NCBI GenBank assembly: GCA_030680175.1
Contig: JAUXWO010000051.1
Location: 96,516-160,515, forward strand
Length of the DNA stretch: 64,000 nucleotides
From: Vicinamibacterales bacterium
Lineage (GTDB): Bacteria > Acidobacteriota > Vicinamibacteria > Vicinamibacterales > UBA2999
Direction of reading: 5' to 3'
In this document: piece after piece, positions 17,700 to 26,117 of the stretch
Position numbering within the stretch: position 1 is the first letter of the stretch
Layout: each line of letters starts with the position of its first letter
Translations under genes and position numbers: made by a program
The notes under the pieces: model-generated
Database searches by the model: none
The model's input: only the letters and a program-made list of their open reading frames with translations
What the model was told of the DNA's origin: nothing

Positions 17700-18167
17700 T
17701 CACGGCCGGCTTCGGACCTCGTCCAGCAGGTCCACGAGCGTCCGCAGCCGGGCCTCGGCCACGTGGCCGAGCTGGGCACGGTGGATCTCCGTGATCGGGC
17801 CCTCGAGCCTCGCCAGGAGGTCGAGCCCCTTCTTCGCGATCGTCGTCGTGACATAGCGACGGTCGGTCCCGCTCCGCTGACGCACCAGCAGGCCGGTCTC
17901 CTCCATCCGGTCGAGCAGCCGCGTCACGTCCGGCACCCGCCGGATCAACCGCGCGCCCACCTCGTTCCGGCACAGCCCCTCGGCGCCCGCGCCGCGCAGA
18001 ATCCGGAGCACGTTGTACTGCGTCGGCGTGATGTCGTAGGGCTTCAGCGCCTGCGCCACCTCGTGCTCGAGGGCCGCGGCCGTCCGCGCGATGTTCAGGA
18101 GGGCCTCCTCACGGAGGCTGCGGAACGGCTTCCGCTGCTTGATTTCGTCCTGCAGGCGCGTGACCAT
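17700..18167 (-). CDS. MarR-family transcriptional regulator
   Basis: The 155-residue protein is a winged-helix MarR dimer type: TPTQYNVLRILRGAG helix, recognition region RRVPDVTRLLDRMEETGLL and wing RQRSGTDRRYVTTTI. It probably represses yceI downstream and its own gene, and perhaps the divergent membrane protein. I chose the ATG at 18167 because a TTGACA-17-CATGAT promoter ends 6 nt before it, making the mRNA leaderless; the longer open frame upstream is antisense to the divergent gene. Confidence 0.9.
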   Translation of the reverse strand: MVTRLQDEIKQRKPFRSLREEALLNIARTAAALEHEVAQALKPYDITPTQYNVLRILRGAGAEGLCRNEVGARLIRRVPDVTRLLDRMEETGLLVRQRSGTDRRYVTTTIAKKGLDLLARLEGPITEIHRAQLGHVAEARLRTLVDLLDEVRSRP

Positions 18168-18173
18168 GGACGG

Positions 18174-18202
18174 ATCATGCGTGTTATCACACGCATTGTC
18201 AA
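18174..18202 (-). promoter_or_regulatory. marR promoter with embedded 20-bp operator
   Basis: -35 TTGACA (18197-18202), 17-nt spacer, -10 CATGAT (18174-18179). The spacer and -10 contain the palindrome ATGCGTGT-GATA-ACACGCAT (18177-18196) with perfect 8-bp arms, as expected for autorepression by MarR. Confidence 0.65.
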
Positions 18203-18226
18203 GCCCCGCCTCAGGGCCGTCTCTGC

Positions 18227-18232
18227 TATCGT
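18227..18232 (+). promoter_or_regulatory. -10 element TATCGT before the YkvI-type gene
   Basis: The hexamer ends 7 nt before the ATG at 18240 and would give a leaderless message, divergent from marR. Confidence 0.35.
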
Positions 18233-18239
18233 CCCCGCC

Positions 18240-19316
18240 ATGCCCTCCGCGTTCCGCCGCTACCTCCTTCCGGGGCTCGTCTTCCAGTCGGTCGTCATCG
18301 CCGGCGGCTACGGGACCGGGCGCGAGCTCGTCGAGTTCTTCCTCACCCAGGGCCCGCTCGGCGGCCTGCTGGCCATCGGCGTCTCGACGCTCATCTGGAG
18401 CGCCGTCTGCATGGCCACGTTCGAATTCGCGCGGCGCTACCGCGCGTTCGACTACCGCCACTTCTTCCAGCACCTGCTCGGACGCGGATGGGTGCTCTTC
18501 GAAGGCTGCTATCTCGTGCTGATGGTGATCGTGCTCGCCGTCATCGCGGCCGCCGCGGGGACGATCGCCCAGGAGGCGTTCGGCCTCGCCTACTGGACCG
18601 GGGTCGCCGCGATCATGCTGGCCGTCGCCGGACTCGTGCTCGGCGGGAGCCCGCTCGTCGAGCGCTTTCTCGCGGGATGGTCGTTCGTCCTCTACGCGCT
18701 CTACGTGGTCTTCTTCCTCTGGTGCTTTCGTGACTTCGGTGACGCGATTGTCGCGACGCTCCCCTCCGAACCCGCGGGACAGGGATGGGCGTGGGCGGGC
18801 CTCCGGTACGCCGGCTACAACCTCGCCGTCATCCCCGCCGTGCTGATCACGCTCCGCCACCACACCGCGCAGCGGGACACGCTCATCGCCGGCGCCCTGG
18901 CCGGCCCGATTGCGATTCTGCCCGGGCTGCTCTTCTTCCTGTGCATGGTCGGCCAGTATCCCGCCGTGACGAGCCAGGCCATCCCCGCTAACTACCTGCT
19001 CGAGATCCTCGGGTCGCGGGGGTTTCAGATCGCGTTCCAGATCGTGCTCTTCGGCACGCTGATCGAGACCGGCGCCGGCCTGCTCCACGCGGTCAATGAG
19101 CGGCTGTCCGGCGTCGTGCGCGACGCCGGCCGCGAGATGCCGTCCTGGCTGCGCCCGGCCGTCGCCGCCGGGTTCCTCGCCCTCGGGACGGCCCTCTCGC
19201 AGTTCGGCCTGATCGGCCTCATCGCCCAGGGCTACGGCACGCTGACGCTGGCCATCATCGCCGTGTACGTCATCCCGATGCTCACCATCGGCGTCTGGAA
19301 GATGCGCGCCGTCTGA
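18240..19316 (+). CDS. YkvI-type polytopic membrane protein
   Basis: The 358-residue protein has about ten transmembrane helices and begins PGLVFQSVVIAGGYGTGREL, the hallmark of the YkvI family, which lies in the APC transporter superfamily. A conserved GTLIETGAGLLHAVNERL segment sits in the later half. Its substrate is unknown. The gene is divergent from marR with 72 nt between starts and could be a regulated efflux or uptake system. The ATG at 18240 is right after a -10-like TATCGT. Confidence 0.8.
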   Translation: MPSAFRRYLLPGLVFQSVVIAGGYGTGRELVEFFLTQGPLGGLLAIGVSTLIWSAVCMATFEFARRYRAFDYRHFFQHLLGRGWVLFEGCYLVLMVIVLAVIAAAAGTIAQEAFGLAYWTGVAAIMLAVAGLVLGGSPLVERFLAGWSFVLYALYVVFFLWCFRDFGDAIVATLPSEPAGQGWAWAGLRYAGYNLAVIPAVLITLRHHTAQRDTLIAGALAGPIAILPGLLFFLCMVGQYPAVTSQAIPANYLLEILGSRGFQIAFQIVLFGTLIETGAGLLHAVNERLSGVVRDAGREMPSWLRPAVAAGFLALGTALSQFGLIGLIAQGYGTLTLAIIAVYVIPMLTIGVWKMRAV

Positions 19317-19335
19317 GGTACGATCGAGGCTTCCC

Positions 19336-20577
19336 ATGCCTCTGCACGTCCGGTCCGCCCTCCGGGCCCGAGCCGTCCGCGTGGCGACAGGCCTGGCCAC
19401 ACTCGCGCTGCTGGTGGCGCTCACCCCGCCTCTCGCCGCGTCCGCGCCCGCGCGCGTGATCGCCGTCGGTGATGTCCATGGCGAACTGGACGGGTTCGTC
19501 GCGCTGCTGGAGGCCACCGGCGTGATCGACGCGCGCCGCCGGTGGACCGCCGGCGCCGCCACCCTCGTGCAGACCGGTGACATCAGCGACCGGGGTGACG
19601 GCGTGCGCGCCGCGATGGATCTGCTGATGGCCCTCGAACGGAACGCGCCGCGCGCCGGCGGCCGCGTTGTCGCGCTGCTCGGCAACCACGAACTCATGGT
19701 CCTGCTCGGCGACTTCACCGAGGTGACGCCCGCCATCTGCGCGGCCTTTGCCGACGGCGGCTCGGAGCGGCGCCGCGAGCGCGCCTGGCGCGATCAGGCC
19801 GCGCTCGTCGCTCGCCACAGCGGCGCCTTCGCGACCCCGCCGTCGATCGCGGCGCAGACCCGCGAGGCGTTCGTCGCGCAGTGGCCGCTCGGTTGCCTCG
19901 AGTACCGCGAGGCGCTCGGCCCGCGCGGCCGGTACGGCCGCTGGCTCCGCGCGCGCGACGTCGCAGCCGTCGTCGAAGGCACGCTCTACATGCATGCGGG
20001 CGTCCGGCCCGATCTGCCGGTCGCCTCGGTCGCCGAGATGAACACCCGCGTGCGTGAGGAACTCGCCCGGTACGACCAGCTGACCGCGGCGCTGGTCCGC
20101 GCGCGCCTCGTGCTGCCGCACTTCACGCTGACGCAGATGGTGGAGGTGGCCGTCGCCCAGGTGACCGCCGCCAACGCCTACATCGCCGAGGCGCGCGCCC
20201 GCGGCCGCCTGCCGGACGGCCCGGCGCTCGACATGCCGGCGACGCAGGCGGCCGCCGACCTCACCACCATCGCCGACTGGTGGCTCGTGGACCCCGACGG
20301 CCCGATGTGGTACCGCGGCTACGCCCGCGAAGCCGACGGCGAGATCACCACGCCGCTCCTGGCGATGCTCGCGCGTCTCGGCGCCACGCACATGGCCGTC
20401 GGCCACACGCCCACCGCCGACGGGCGGATCCACGTGCGCGCCGGCGGCCATCTCTTCCTGATCGACACCGGCATGCTCGCGCACGTCTACAACGGCCGCC
20501 CCGCCGCGCTCGAACACCTGCCGGATGGCACGTTCGCCGCGCGCTACCTCGACCGCCTCGACCACCTGACGCCGTAG
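19336..20577 (+). CDS. Secreted PPP-type metallophosphatase (Shelph-like)
   Basis: The 413-residue phosphatase has a signal peptide (about 1-38), then the calcineurin-like metal motifs GDVHGE (45-50), GDISDRGD (81-88) and LLGNHELM (115-122). A late VGHTPTADGRIHV and a final DTGML complete the metal site. This motif set and the large insert after GNHE match Shewanella-like protein phosphatases, which act on phosphotyrosine or phosphoserine. It would work in the periplasm. It starts 19 nt after the membrane protein stop; a TACGAT hexamer lies 11 nt before the ATG, so it could have its own promoter. Confidence 0.9.
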   Translation: MPLHVRSALRARAVRVATGLATLALLVALTPPLAASAPARVIAVGDVHGELDGFVALLEATGVIDARRRWTAGAATLVQTGDISDRGDGVRAAMDLLMALERNAPRAGGRVVALLGNHELMVLLGDFTEVTPAICAAFADGGSERRRERAWRDQAALVARHSGAFATPPSIAAQTREAFVAQWPLGCLEYREALGPRGRYGRWLRARDVAAVVEGTLYMHAGVRPDLPVASVAEMNTRVREELARYDQLTAALVRARLVLPHFTLTQMVEVAVAQVTAANAYIAEARARGRLPDGPALDMPATQAAADLTTIADWWLVDPDGPMWYRGYAREADGEITTPLLAMLARLGATHMAVGHTPTADGRIHVRAGGHLFLIDTGMLAHVYNGRPAALEHLPDGTFAARYLDRLDHLTP

Positions 20578-20774
20578 TCGGGTCCAGCCTCACACATCAC
20601 CCGTTCAACGACACACCGCAGGTGTGCATCGACATGCCCGCGCCTCCGCCGATGGCTCCTTCGACCGAGACGGGTAGACTGGGGGCGGCCGGACGGGCGC
20701 GAGCGGCAGGCGCCGCCCCTCGAGCGGCCCGACCACATTCACGAGCGGCGCCCGCCCGCGCCGAGGAGGTCCCC

Positions 20775-22148
20775 GTGCCCGTACGCGCCTGGCTGCTCTG
20801 CCTGTCCCTGCTGCTCACGTGTGACGCCGCCCCCGCGGCCGCTCAGAACGGGGATCCCTTCGACCAGGGACGGCTGATGGCCGCGGCCGACGGCCACGTC
20901 CTGCCCCAGCGCGAGCGGGTCGCGGCCGTCAACCGCATGCTTCGGGACCGGCTCGATACGCTCCTGCCCGCGCTGATGCGTGAAACCGGGATCGACTTCT
21001 GGGTGGTCATCAACCGCGAGTACGCCGAGGATCCGCTCTACCTGACCCTCGTACCCGAACCGGTCTTCGCCGCGCGCCGGACGACGATGCTCGTCTTTCA
21101 TGACCGCGGCGGCGAGGCGGGCGTCGAGCGCCTCACCGTGAGCCGCTACCCGATGCCGGGCTTCTACGAGCCCGCGTGGGAAGGCGGTGAGGTCGACGAG
21201 CAGTGGGCGCGGCTCGGCGCCATCATCGCGGAGCGCAACCCGCGCCGCATCGGCGTCAACACCAGCCGCGACTGGGCCTTCGGCGACGGCCTGTCGAGCG
21301 GCATGCGCGCGCGCCTGATGGCGGTCCTGCCGGAGGGCGCGGCCACCCGCGTCGTCAGCGCCGAGGCGCTGGCCGTCCGCTGGCTCGAATCTCGCACCGC
21401 GCTCGAACTCGAGGTCTACCCCCACATCGTCGGCCTCGCGCGGGGCGTGATCGCCGAGGCGTTCTCGCCGCGTGTCATCACGCCCGGCGTGACCACGACC
21501 GACGACGTGGCCTGGTACATCCGGCAGCGGTTCGCGGACCTGGATCTGCCGGCGTGGTTCATGCCGAACGTCAACCGCCAGCGTCCCGGTACGACGTGCG
21601 ACGCCACGACGCCGTTCTGCGGCGACAGCGGCGTCATCGACCGCGGGGACGTCCTGCACACCGATGTCGGCGTCACGTACCTCCGCCTCGCGACCGACAC
21701 GCAGGAGATGGGCTACGTGCTGCGCCTCGGCGAGACCGATGTCCCCGAGGGCTTGAAGCGTGCGCTCGCGGTCGGGAACCGCTGGCAGGATCTCCTCACC
21801 GCGGAGTTCCGTGTGGGCCGCTCGGGCAACGAGGTGCTGGCCGCCTTGCAGGCCGCGGCCAGGCGCGAGGGGATCGACCACAACACCTATACGCACCCGA
21901 TCGGGTTCCACGGGCATGGGGCGGGCGCCACCATCGGCATGTGGGACACCGATGCGGCGGTCCCGATTCACGGGGACTGGCCGCTCCATGCGAACACCGG
22001 CTTCTCGATCGAGGGCGGCGTCAAGGTGGCGGTGCCCGAGTGGCAGGGGCAGCTCGTGAACATCAAGCTCGAACAGACCAGCGTCTTCGACGGCGAGCGC
22101 GTGATCTATCTGGCCGGCCGCCAGACGCGCTGGCACGTAGTGCCCTGA
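20775..22148 (+). CDS. Secreted M24 (creatinase/aminopeptidase P-like) metallopeptidase
   Basis: The 457-residue protein carries a signal peptide (about 1-24, ending AAPAAAQ) and an N-terminal creatinase-like domain followed by the pita-bread M24 fold. Likely metal ligands are in VLHTDVG, THPIGFHGHG, FSIEGGVKV and KLEQTSVF. Homologues cleave N-terminal Xaa-Pro bonds or di/tripeptides; the exact specificity is not visible. The GTG at 20775 is chosen for the strong GAGGAGGT site 4 nt upstream; the frame upstream of it is a shadow of the phosphatase gene. A possible TAGACT -10 is at 20675-20680. Confidence 0.88.
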   Translation: MPVRAWLLCLSLLLTCDAAPAAAQNGDPFDQGRLMAAADGHVLPQRERVAAVNRMLRDRLDTLLPALMRETGIDFWVVINREYAEDPLYLTLVPEPVFAARRTTMLVFHDRGGEAGVERLTVSRYPMPGFYEPAWEGGEVDEQWARLGAIIAERNPRRIGVNTSRDWAFGDGLSSGMRARLMAVLPEGAATRVVSAEALAVRWLESRTALELEVYPHIVGLARGVIAEAFSPRVITPGVTTTDDVAWYIRQRFADLDLPAWFMPNVNRQRPGTTCDATTPFCGDSGVIDRGDVLHTDVGVTYLRLATDTQEMGYVLRLGETDVPEGLKRALAVGNRWQDLLTAEFRVGRSGNEVLAALQAAARREGIDHNTYTHPIGFHGHGAGATIGMWDTDAAVPIHGDWPLHANTGFSIEGGVKVAVPEWQGQLVNIKLEQTSVFDGERVIYLAGRQTRWHVVP

Positions 22149-22182
22149 GGGGACCCGGGGATCGGGGATTGGGGATCGGGGG
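22149..22182 (+). repeat. G-quadruplex-forming tract
   Basis: Five runs of four or more G separated by 3-4 nt (ACCC, ATC, ATT, ATC) begin right at the stop of the M24 gene. The word GGGGATC recurs, reverse-complemented, at 54014-54066. A stable quadruplex could form in the RNA or on the plus strand. Confidence 0.6.
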
Positions 22183-22196
22183 ACGCAGAATTTCGC

Positions 22197-22227
22197 GATG
22201 TTACAAGTGTCTCAGCCGTGTAACATC
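22197..22227 (+). promoter_or_regulatory. Hairpin upstream of the phosphate transporter gene
   Basis: GATGTTACA and TGTAACATC form a perfect 9-bp stem with a 13-nt loop, placed 8 nt before a possible TTG start and 50 nt before the preferred ATG. It may be an operator or a leader hairpin; it does not fit the usual Pho box. Confidence 0.4.
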
Positions 22228-22277
22228 TTGAGGCGTTGGCCGCCACGCTCAAATCCCGTGCCTCTGATCGCCCCCCC

Positions 22278-23378
22278 ATGCCCCCGGCGGCGCGGGGCCT
22301 GCTGGTCGTCCTGTTCCTGTACGTGTTCCTGGTCGGGATCGCGTTCCTCGAAGCGGGGATCGCGTCGACCGGAGAGGCCTTCCAGGCCGACCTGCTGAGG
22401 TCCGTCTCCCACCCGATCTCGGGCTTGTGCGCCGGACTGCTCGCGACGGTGCTCGTGCAGTCCTCGTCGGTCTCCACCTCCACCATCGTCGGCCTGGTCG
22501 GCGCGGGCACGCTGCCCGTGTCCCTGGCGATTCCGATGGTGATGGGGGCCAACATCGGCACCACAGTCACGAACACGCTGGCGTCGCTCGGCAGCCTGCG
22601 CCGTGCCGAGGAGTTCCGGCGGGCCTTCGCCGCCGCGATCGTGCACGACTTCTTCAACCTCTTTGCCGTGGCGCTGCTGCTGCCCCTGGAACTCGCGACC
22701 GGGTTCCTCGGCCGGACGGCCGACGGACTCACCGACCTGCTCACGGACGCGGGCTTTGAAACGAACCAGCCGCAGCGCAGCCCCATCCGCCTCGCCGTCC
22801 GCCTGCCGGTGAACTGGCTCTCGTCACAGCTCGGCGAGGGAACCCTGACGAGCGTGATTCTGCTCGCCCTCGGACTCGCCTTGATCTTCCTGGCGCTGGC
22901 GCTCATCACGCGGAACATGCGGCGCCTCGTCGCCCAGAGCGTCGAGCGCGCGATGAACCGCTTCATCGGCCAGGGCGGCGGCCTGTTCGGCATCCTCGTC
23001 GGCATCGGGATGACGGTCGCGGTGCAGTCGTCGACCATCACGACCTCGATCCTGGTGCCCCTGGTGGCGGCCGGCATCCTCACGCTGCGCAGCGCCTATC
23101 CGGTGACCCTCGGCGCCAACGTCGGGGCGACGATCACGGCGCTGCTGGCGTCGCTCGCGGTCCTGCGGCCCGAAGGGCTGACCATCGCGCTCGTGCACTT
23201 TCTGTTCAACATCGTGGCCCTCGGCGTCGTGTATCCGATTCCCGCCGTGCGCATGTTGCCGGTGCGCCTGGCAGAGTTCACCGCCGACATCGCGGCCCGG
23301 CGCCACACGCTGGTCTTCGCCTACGTCGTCGGGCTGTTCCTCGTTTTGCCGCTCGCCGGCGTGTTATTCATTCGGTAG
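22278..23378 (+). CDS. Na+/phosphate cotransporter family protein
   Basis: The 366-residue inner-membrane transporter has the internal duplication typical of the NptA/SLC34 family, with the paired motifs VQSSSVSTSTI and VQSSTITTSIL and the segments GANIGTTVTN and GANVGATITA. About eight to ten hydrophobic helices surround them. The PhoU gene follows 10 nt later, and in many family members a PhoU domain is fused at this position, so phosphate handling is well supported. I prefer the ATG at 22278; a TTG at 22236 with a weak AGG site would add 14 residues. Confidence 0.88.
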   Translation: MPPAARGLLVVLFLYVFLVGIAFLEAGIASTGEAFQADLLRSVSHPISGLCAGLLATVLVQSSSVSTSTIVGLVGAGTLPVSLAIPMVMGANIGTTVTNTLASLGSLRRAEEFRRAFAAAIVHDFFNLFAVALLLPLELATGFLGRTADGLTDLLTDAGFETNQPQRSPIRLAVRLPVNWLSSQLGEGTLTSVILLALGLALIFLALALITRNMRRLVAQSVERAMNRFIGQGGGLFGILVGIGMTVAVQSSTITTSILVPLVAAGILTLRSAYPVTLGANVGATITALLASLAVLRPEGLTIALVHFLFNIVALGVVYPIPAVRMLPVRLAEFTADIAARRHTLVFAYVVGLFLVLPLAGVLFIR

Positions 23379-23388
23379 GAGAACGACG

Positions 23389-24054
23389 ATGCCCTTCAAG
23401 TTCCTGCGCGGCGACGGCGAGGACCGCCTCGACGAGATCGAAGCGAAGGTCCAGGCGATGTTCGGGCACGACCGCCACGAGTTCGATCTGGCGATGTCGG
23501 CGCTGCTCGGGGACGTCGCGGCGGCGGAGGTGAACGCCGAGCTCCGGGCCCACGACCAGAAGGTGAACCAGCTCGAGCGCGAGATCCGCCGGGCGCTCGT
23601 GGTCCATGCCTCCGTCGCCGGCGGCCTCGACACGCCCGCCGTGCTCGTCTACATGTCGGTCGTGAAGGACATCGAACGCATCGGCGACTACGCGAAGAAT
23701 CTGCTCGATCTCGCCCGGGACGGCGCCCGGTTCTCCGGGGCGCCCGACGAGGTCGAGTGGCGGCGGCTCACGTCGGACATCTCGCGGTCGATCGCCGACG
23801 TCGGTGCGGTCTTCAAGTCGCGTGACACGGAACGCGCGCGCCAGCTGCTGGCGCCGAGCGGCCAATGGCTGGCGCTCTTCGACGAGCGCGTGTCGGCGCT
23901 CGTGCGCGGCGGGGACGCGCCACAGCCCGTGGCGCGCGCGCTGGCCTACCGCTACCTCAAGCGCGTGGTCGCCCACCTGATGAATGTGCTGTCCGCCGTC
24001 GTCATGCCGGTCGACAAGCTCGACTACTTCGATGAGGACCCCGAGGACCGGTAA
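23389..24054 (+). CDS. PhoU-domain protein
   Basis: The 221-residue protein is all-helical with a PhoU-like motif, VVKDIERIGDYAKN (near 95-110), and a closing helix YLKRVVAHLMNVLSAVV. PhoU domains regulate phosphate transport in the cytoplasm. AGGAGA lies 8 nt before the ATG and the gene is 10 nt behind the Na+/phosphate transporter, so it probably controls that transporter. Confidence 0.88.
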   Translation: MPFKFLRGDGEDRLDEIEAKVQAMFGHDRHEFDLAMSALLGDVAAAEVNAELRAHDQKVNQLEREIRRALVVHASVAGGLDTPAVLVYMSVVKDIERIGDYAKNLLDLARDGARFSGAPDEVEWRRLTSDISRSIADVGAVFKSRDTERARQLLAPSGQWLALFDERVSALVRGGDAPQPVARALAYRYLKRVVAHLMNVLSAVVMPVDKLDYFDEDPEDR

Positions 24055-24058
24055 CGCG

Positions 24059-24799
24059 CTACCGGCGCGACGCCAGGATCCATCGCGCGGTCGCCTGCTG
24101 CACGGCGAGCGAGCACAGGCAGTACGCCGTGAACCAGTAGAAGCCCGGCCCGAACGACGCGGAGAAGGCGACCACCGACGGACCCGCGGCCGCCGAGGGC
24201 GCAGCGGGGCTGGCCTGCGCCGCCAGGTAGGCAATGAAGAGGGCCACGGCGAAGACATCCGCCATCGACCACTTCGCGATCATCTCGACGAAGTACAGCG
24301 TGCGCATCCGCCGCGCGAGGTCGCGCAGGAACATGGCCCACACCACCAGGGCGGTCTTGGCGAGCGGCACGACGATGCTGAAGAGGAGGATGAGGGTGGC
24401 AGCCGTGGGGCTGCCGACCGCGTAGAGGTGACGCACGGCGCCGGCAATGCTGCGGGTCTGCTGGTAGACCTCGATCTCCGGCCCGGCGGCGAGCTGGGCC
24501 GTCACCTGCTCGCCCAGGCGGGCGAGGAGCGCCTGACGGAGGCCGCCGGGCGCGGCATCGAGGAAGCCGAGCGCCAGCGGATTCAACAGGGGCCGCAGTG
24601 ATTGCACGGTCTCGTCGGAGATGCCCTGCTCGAGCAGTTGCGGGGCCAGCGCAGCCAGCCCCTCCGGCTGCAGCGTGCCCCTGATACTCAGCACCGGCAG
24701 GATGAGCCCGGGCGCGAGCAGCGCCAGCGAGACGACCAACCCTCCGAGCGCGAGCCACCGCCGGTCGGGCGCCGCCGCCCCGTTCTGTGGAGTCTCCAT
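24059..24799 (-). CDS. PqiA-like inner-membrane protein
   Basis: The 246-residue protein has a first transmembrane helix followed by PVLSIRG, a periplasmic loop of about 90 residues, and a PqiA-type helix cluster with VVPLAKTALVVWAMF and EMIAKWSMADVFAVALFIAYLA (in parts), ending in a helix near GFYWFTAYCL. PqiA/LetA proteins work with MCE proteins in lipid transport; no MCE gene is nearby. The start METPQNG is preferred for its GGGAGAGACGGG site, though an ATG at 24844 is possible. A TAGAAT hexamer at 24843-24848 is the likely -10. The gene converges on phoU with 4 nt between stops. Confidence 0.8.
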   Translation of the reverse strand: METPQNGAAAPDRRWLALGGLVVSLALLAPGLILPVLSIRGTLQPEGLAALAPQLLEQGISDETVQSLRPLLNPLALGFLDAAPGGLRQALLARLGEQVTAQLAAGPEIEVYQQTRSIAGAVRHLYAVGSPTAATLILLFSIVVPLAKTALVVWAMFLRDLARRMRTLYFVEMIAKWSMADVFAVALFIAYLAAQASPAAPSAAAGPSVVAFSASFGPGFYWFTAYCLCSLAVQQATARWILASRR

Positions 24800-24842
24800 C
24801 GTGTCCCGTCTCTCCCGCATCCCGTGCTGCGCCGCCGCCTGC

Positions 24843-24848
24843 ATTCTA
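24843..24848 (-). promoter_or_regulatory. Candidate -10 TAGAAT of the pqiA-like gene
   Basis: TAGAAT on the minus strand would start transcription near 24836, giving a leader of about 37 nt to the preferred ATG at 24799. Confidence 0.35.
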
Positions 24849-24850
24849 CG

Positions 24851-24988
24851 ATGGCGCCGCCGCGACCCGTGCGCGCGGGCGAGCCGGACCCGGCCGCCAT
24901 CGCGAGCCTGGCGGACGAGTACGGCATCGAGTTCGACTTCGAGGGGGTGCCGGCCCTGTGCGCGCGGTTCGGCCTGATGTTCGGATGA
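24851..24988 (+). CDS. Possible 45-residue small protein
   Basis: A short frame encodes 45 residues with a Pro/Arg-rich start and an acidic, helical second half (ASLADEYGIEFDFEGVPALC). That half resembles the C-terminal tail of some cupin-fold enzymes, so it may be a free-standing small protein or a gene remnant. It is divergent from the pqiA-like gene and is followed 5 nt later by a perfect 15-bp hairpin, which favours a transcribed unit. There is no clear ribosome site. Confidence 0.4.
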   Translation: MAPPRPVRAGEPDPAAIASLADEYGIEFDFEGVPALCARFGLMFG

Positions 24989-24992
24989 GTCC

Positions 24993-25029
24993 GCGCCGGT
25001 CGCCTGGCAGAGGCCCAGGCGACCGGCGC
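24993..25029. terminator. Perfect 15-bp hairpin between convergent genes
   Basis: GCGCCGGTCGCCTGG (24993-25007) pairs exactly with 25015-25029 around a 7-nt loop. It sits between a small plus-strand frame and the minus-strand DUF1028 gene, so it would act on both transcripts. No T-tract is present. Confidence 0.65.
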
Positions 25030-25060
25030 CCTCGGTGTGTCCCGGCCGGGGAACGCCCGG

Positions 25061-25951
25061 TCAGTCCTGCGTGGGCTTGTACGGCGTCGGTCCGGGCGGC
25101 GGCAGGCGCGGCGCCCCGGCCTTCACCCACTGGTCGTAGCGCATCCGCAGCGTCTTCACGGGGTTGCCGCTCTCGCCGAGTTGGATGGTGTCGTCGGTGA
25201 CGCTCAGGTACGCGTAGTACTGCCCATCGTTGTGTGTCACGCCGGGCGCATCGTCCTTCTCGGCGATGGCGATGTAGGCGACGTGCGAGGTCTTGTCATC
25301 GCACGGCACGAAGGTCGTCGGATTGTTGCCGCAGTTGCAGCGGTGATCGCCGCCGTTGGCATCGGCCGCGTCCATGGCGGCCATCACGCGATCGGCCAGC
25401 GTGCCCTGCGTGCGGGTGAAGGCGAGCGCGGCCTGCACCATCACCTGATCACCGAACAGCGTGTTGCCCTGCACCTGGTAGTAGATGTCTGGACCGACGC
25501 GGCCGCCCCAGAAGAGCGACGACTGCGAGTTGTTCGCGCCGTTGAAGCCCACGCGGTTGTTCTGCGGGGTGATGGTGCCGCCGTTCGGGATCGCGAGCAG
25601 GCCGAACTGCCGGCGATCGATGTTGGGATCCTTCTTCAGCATCTCGAGGATGTCGGCCGGGGGCGTGCCCTTGCGCATCTCGTTGTAGACCAGCATCTGG
25701 TTCGCGCGCGTGTTGTCCACGCCGGCCTGACAGGCGGCCACGCCGATCCCGGGGATGATGACGGCCTGCACGTCCATCAGGTCGCGGGCGCCGTTCGGCT
25801 GGCGCGACGGGAACCCCTGCTGCCGCACGCAGGTCGCGGACGCGATGATCACCTGGCCGGTGCGCGCGTCGATCGCGATCACCGACCAGGTGGCGAATGC
25901 CGTCGAATGCGCCAGCAGCACGAGCGCCAGCGAGAGAAGGACACGTGTCAT
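25061..25951 (-). CDS. Secreted DUF1028 (Ntn-hydrolase-like) protein
   Basis: The 296-residue protein has a signal peptide (about 1-20) and a mature start TWSVIAIDARTGQVIIASAT, the usual DUF1028 beginning. Conserved GIGVAACQAGVD and later LADRVMAAMDAADANGGDHR follow. DUF1028 members adopt an Ntn-hydrolase-like fold and are thought to be secreted or periplasmic hydrolases of unknown substrate. GGAGG lies 8 nt before the ATG at 25951; a TATAGT -10 is about 30 nt upstream. The C-terminal ~40 residues are a proline-rich tail. Confidence 0.88.
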   Translation of the reverse strand: MTRVLLSLALVLLAHSTAFATWSVIAIDARTGQVIIASATCVRQQGFPSRQPNGARDLMDVQAVIIPGIGVAACQAGVDNTRANQMLVYNEMRKGTPPADILEMLKKDPNIDRRQFGLLAIPNGGTITPQNNRVGFNGANNSQSSLFWGGRVGPDIYYQVQGNTLFGDQVMVQAALAFTRTQGTLADRVMAAMDAADANGGDHRCNCGNNPTTFVPCDDKTSHVAYIAIAEKDDAPGVTHNDGQYYAYLSVTDDTIQLGESGNPVKTLRMRYDQWVKAGAPRLPPPGPTPYKPTQD

Positions 25952-26105
25952 ACCCACACCTCCAAGCCAGAGAAGGCGCGCACTATAACACGCGGGTACA
26001 CCGGCGCGGCACGCGGTCTCCGCCACGCGGACTCGCATGCGGCGCACCGATGCCCCCCATCTGGCCGGCGCATGCCTCTGGGCCTGCGGCACGAGGCCCG
26101 TGGTC

Positions 26106-26111
26106 TAAGAT
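26106..26111 (+). promoter_or_regulatory. -10 element TAAGAT, leaderless GTG start
   Basis: The hexamer ends 6 nt before the GTG at 26118 of the RluA-type gene. Confidence 0.45.
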
Positions 26112-26117
26112 CATCCC

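Noticed and set aside
20280..20774. Longer N-terminus for the M24 peptidase
   Set aside because: The upstream frame is antisense-like shadow of the phosphatase gene; a signal peptide and strong ribosome site mark the GTG at 20775.
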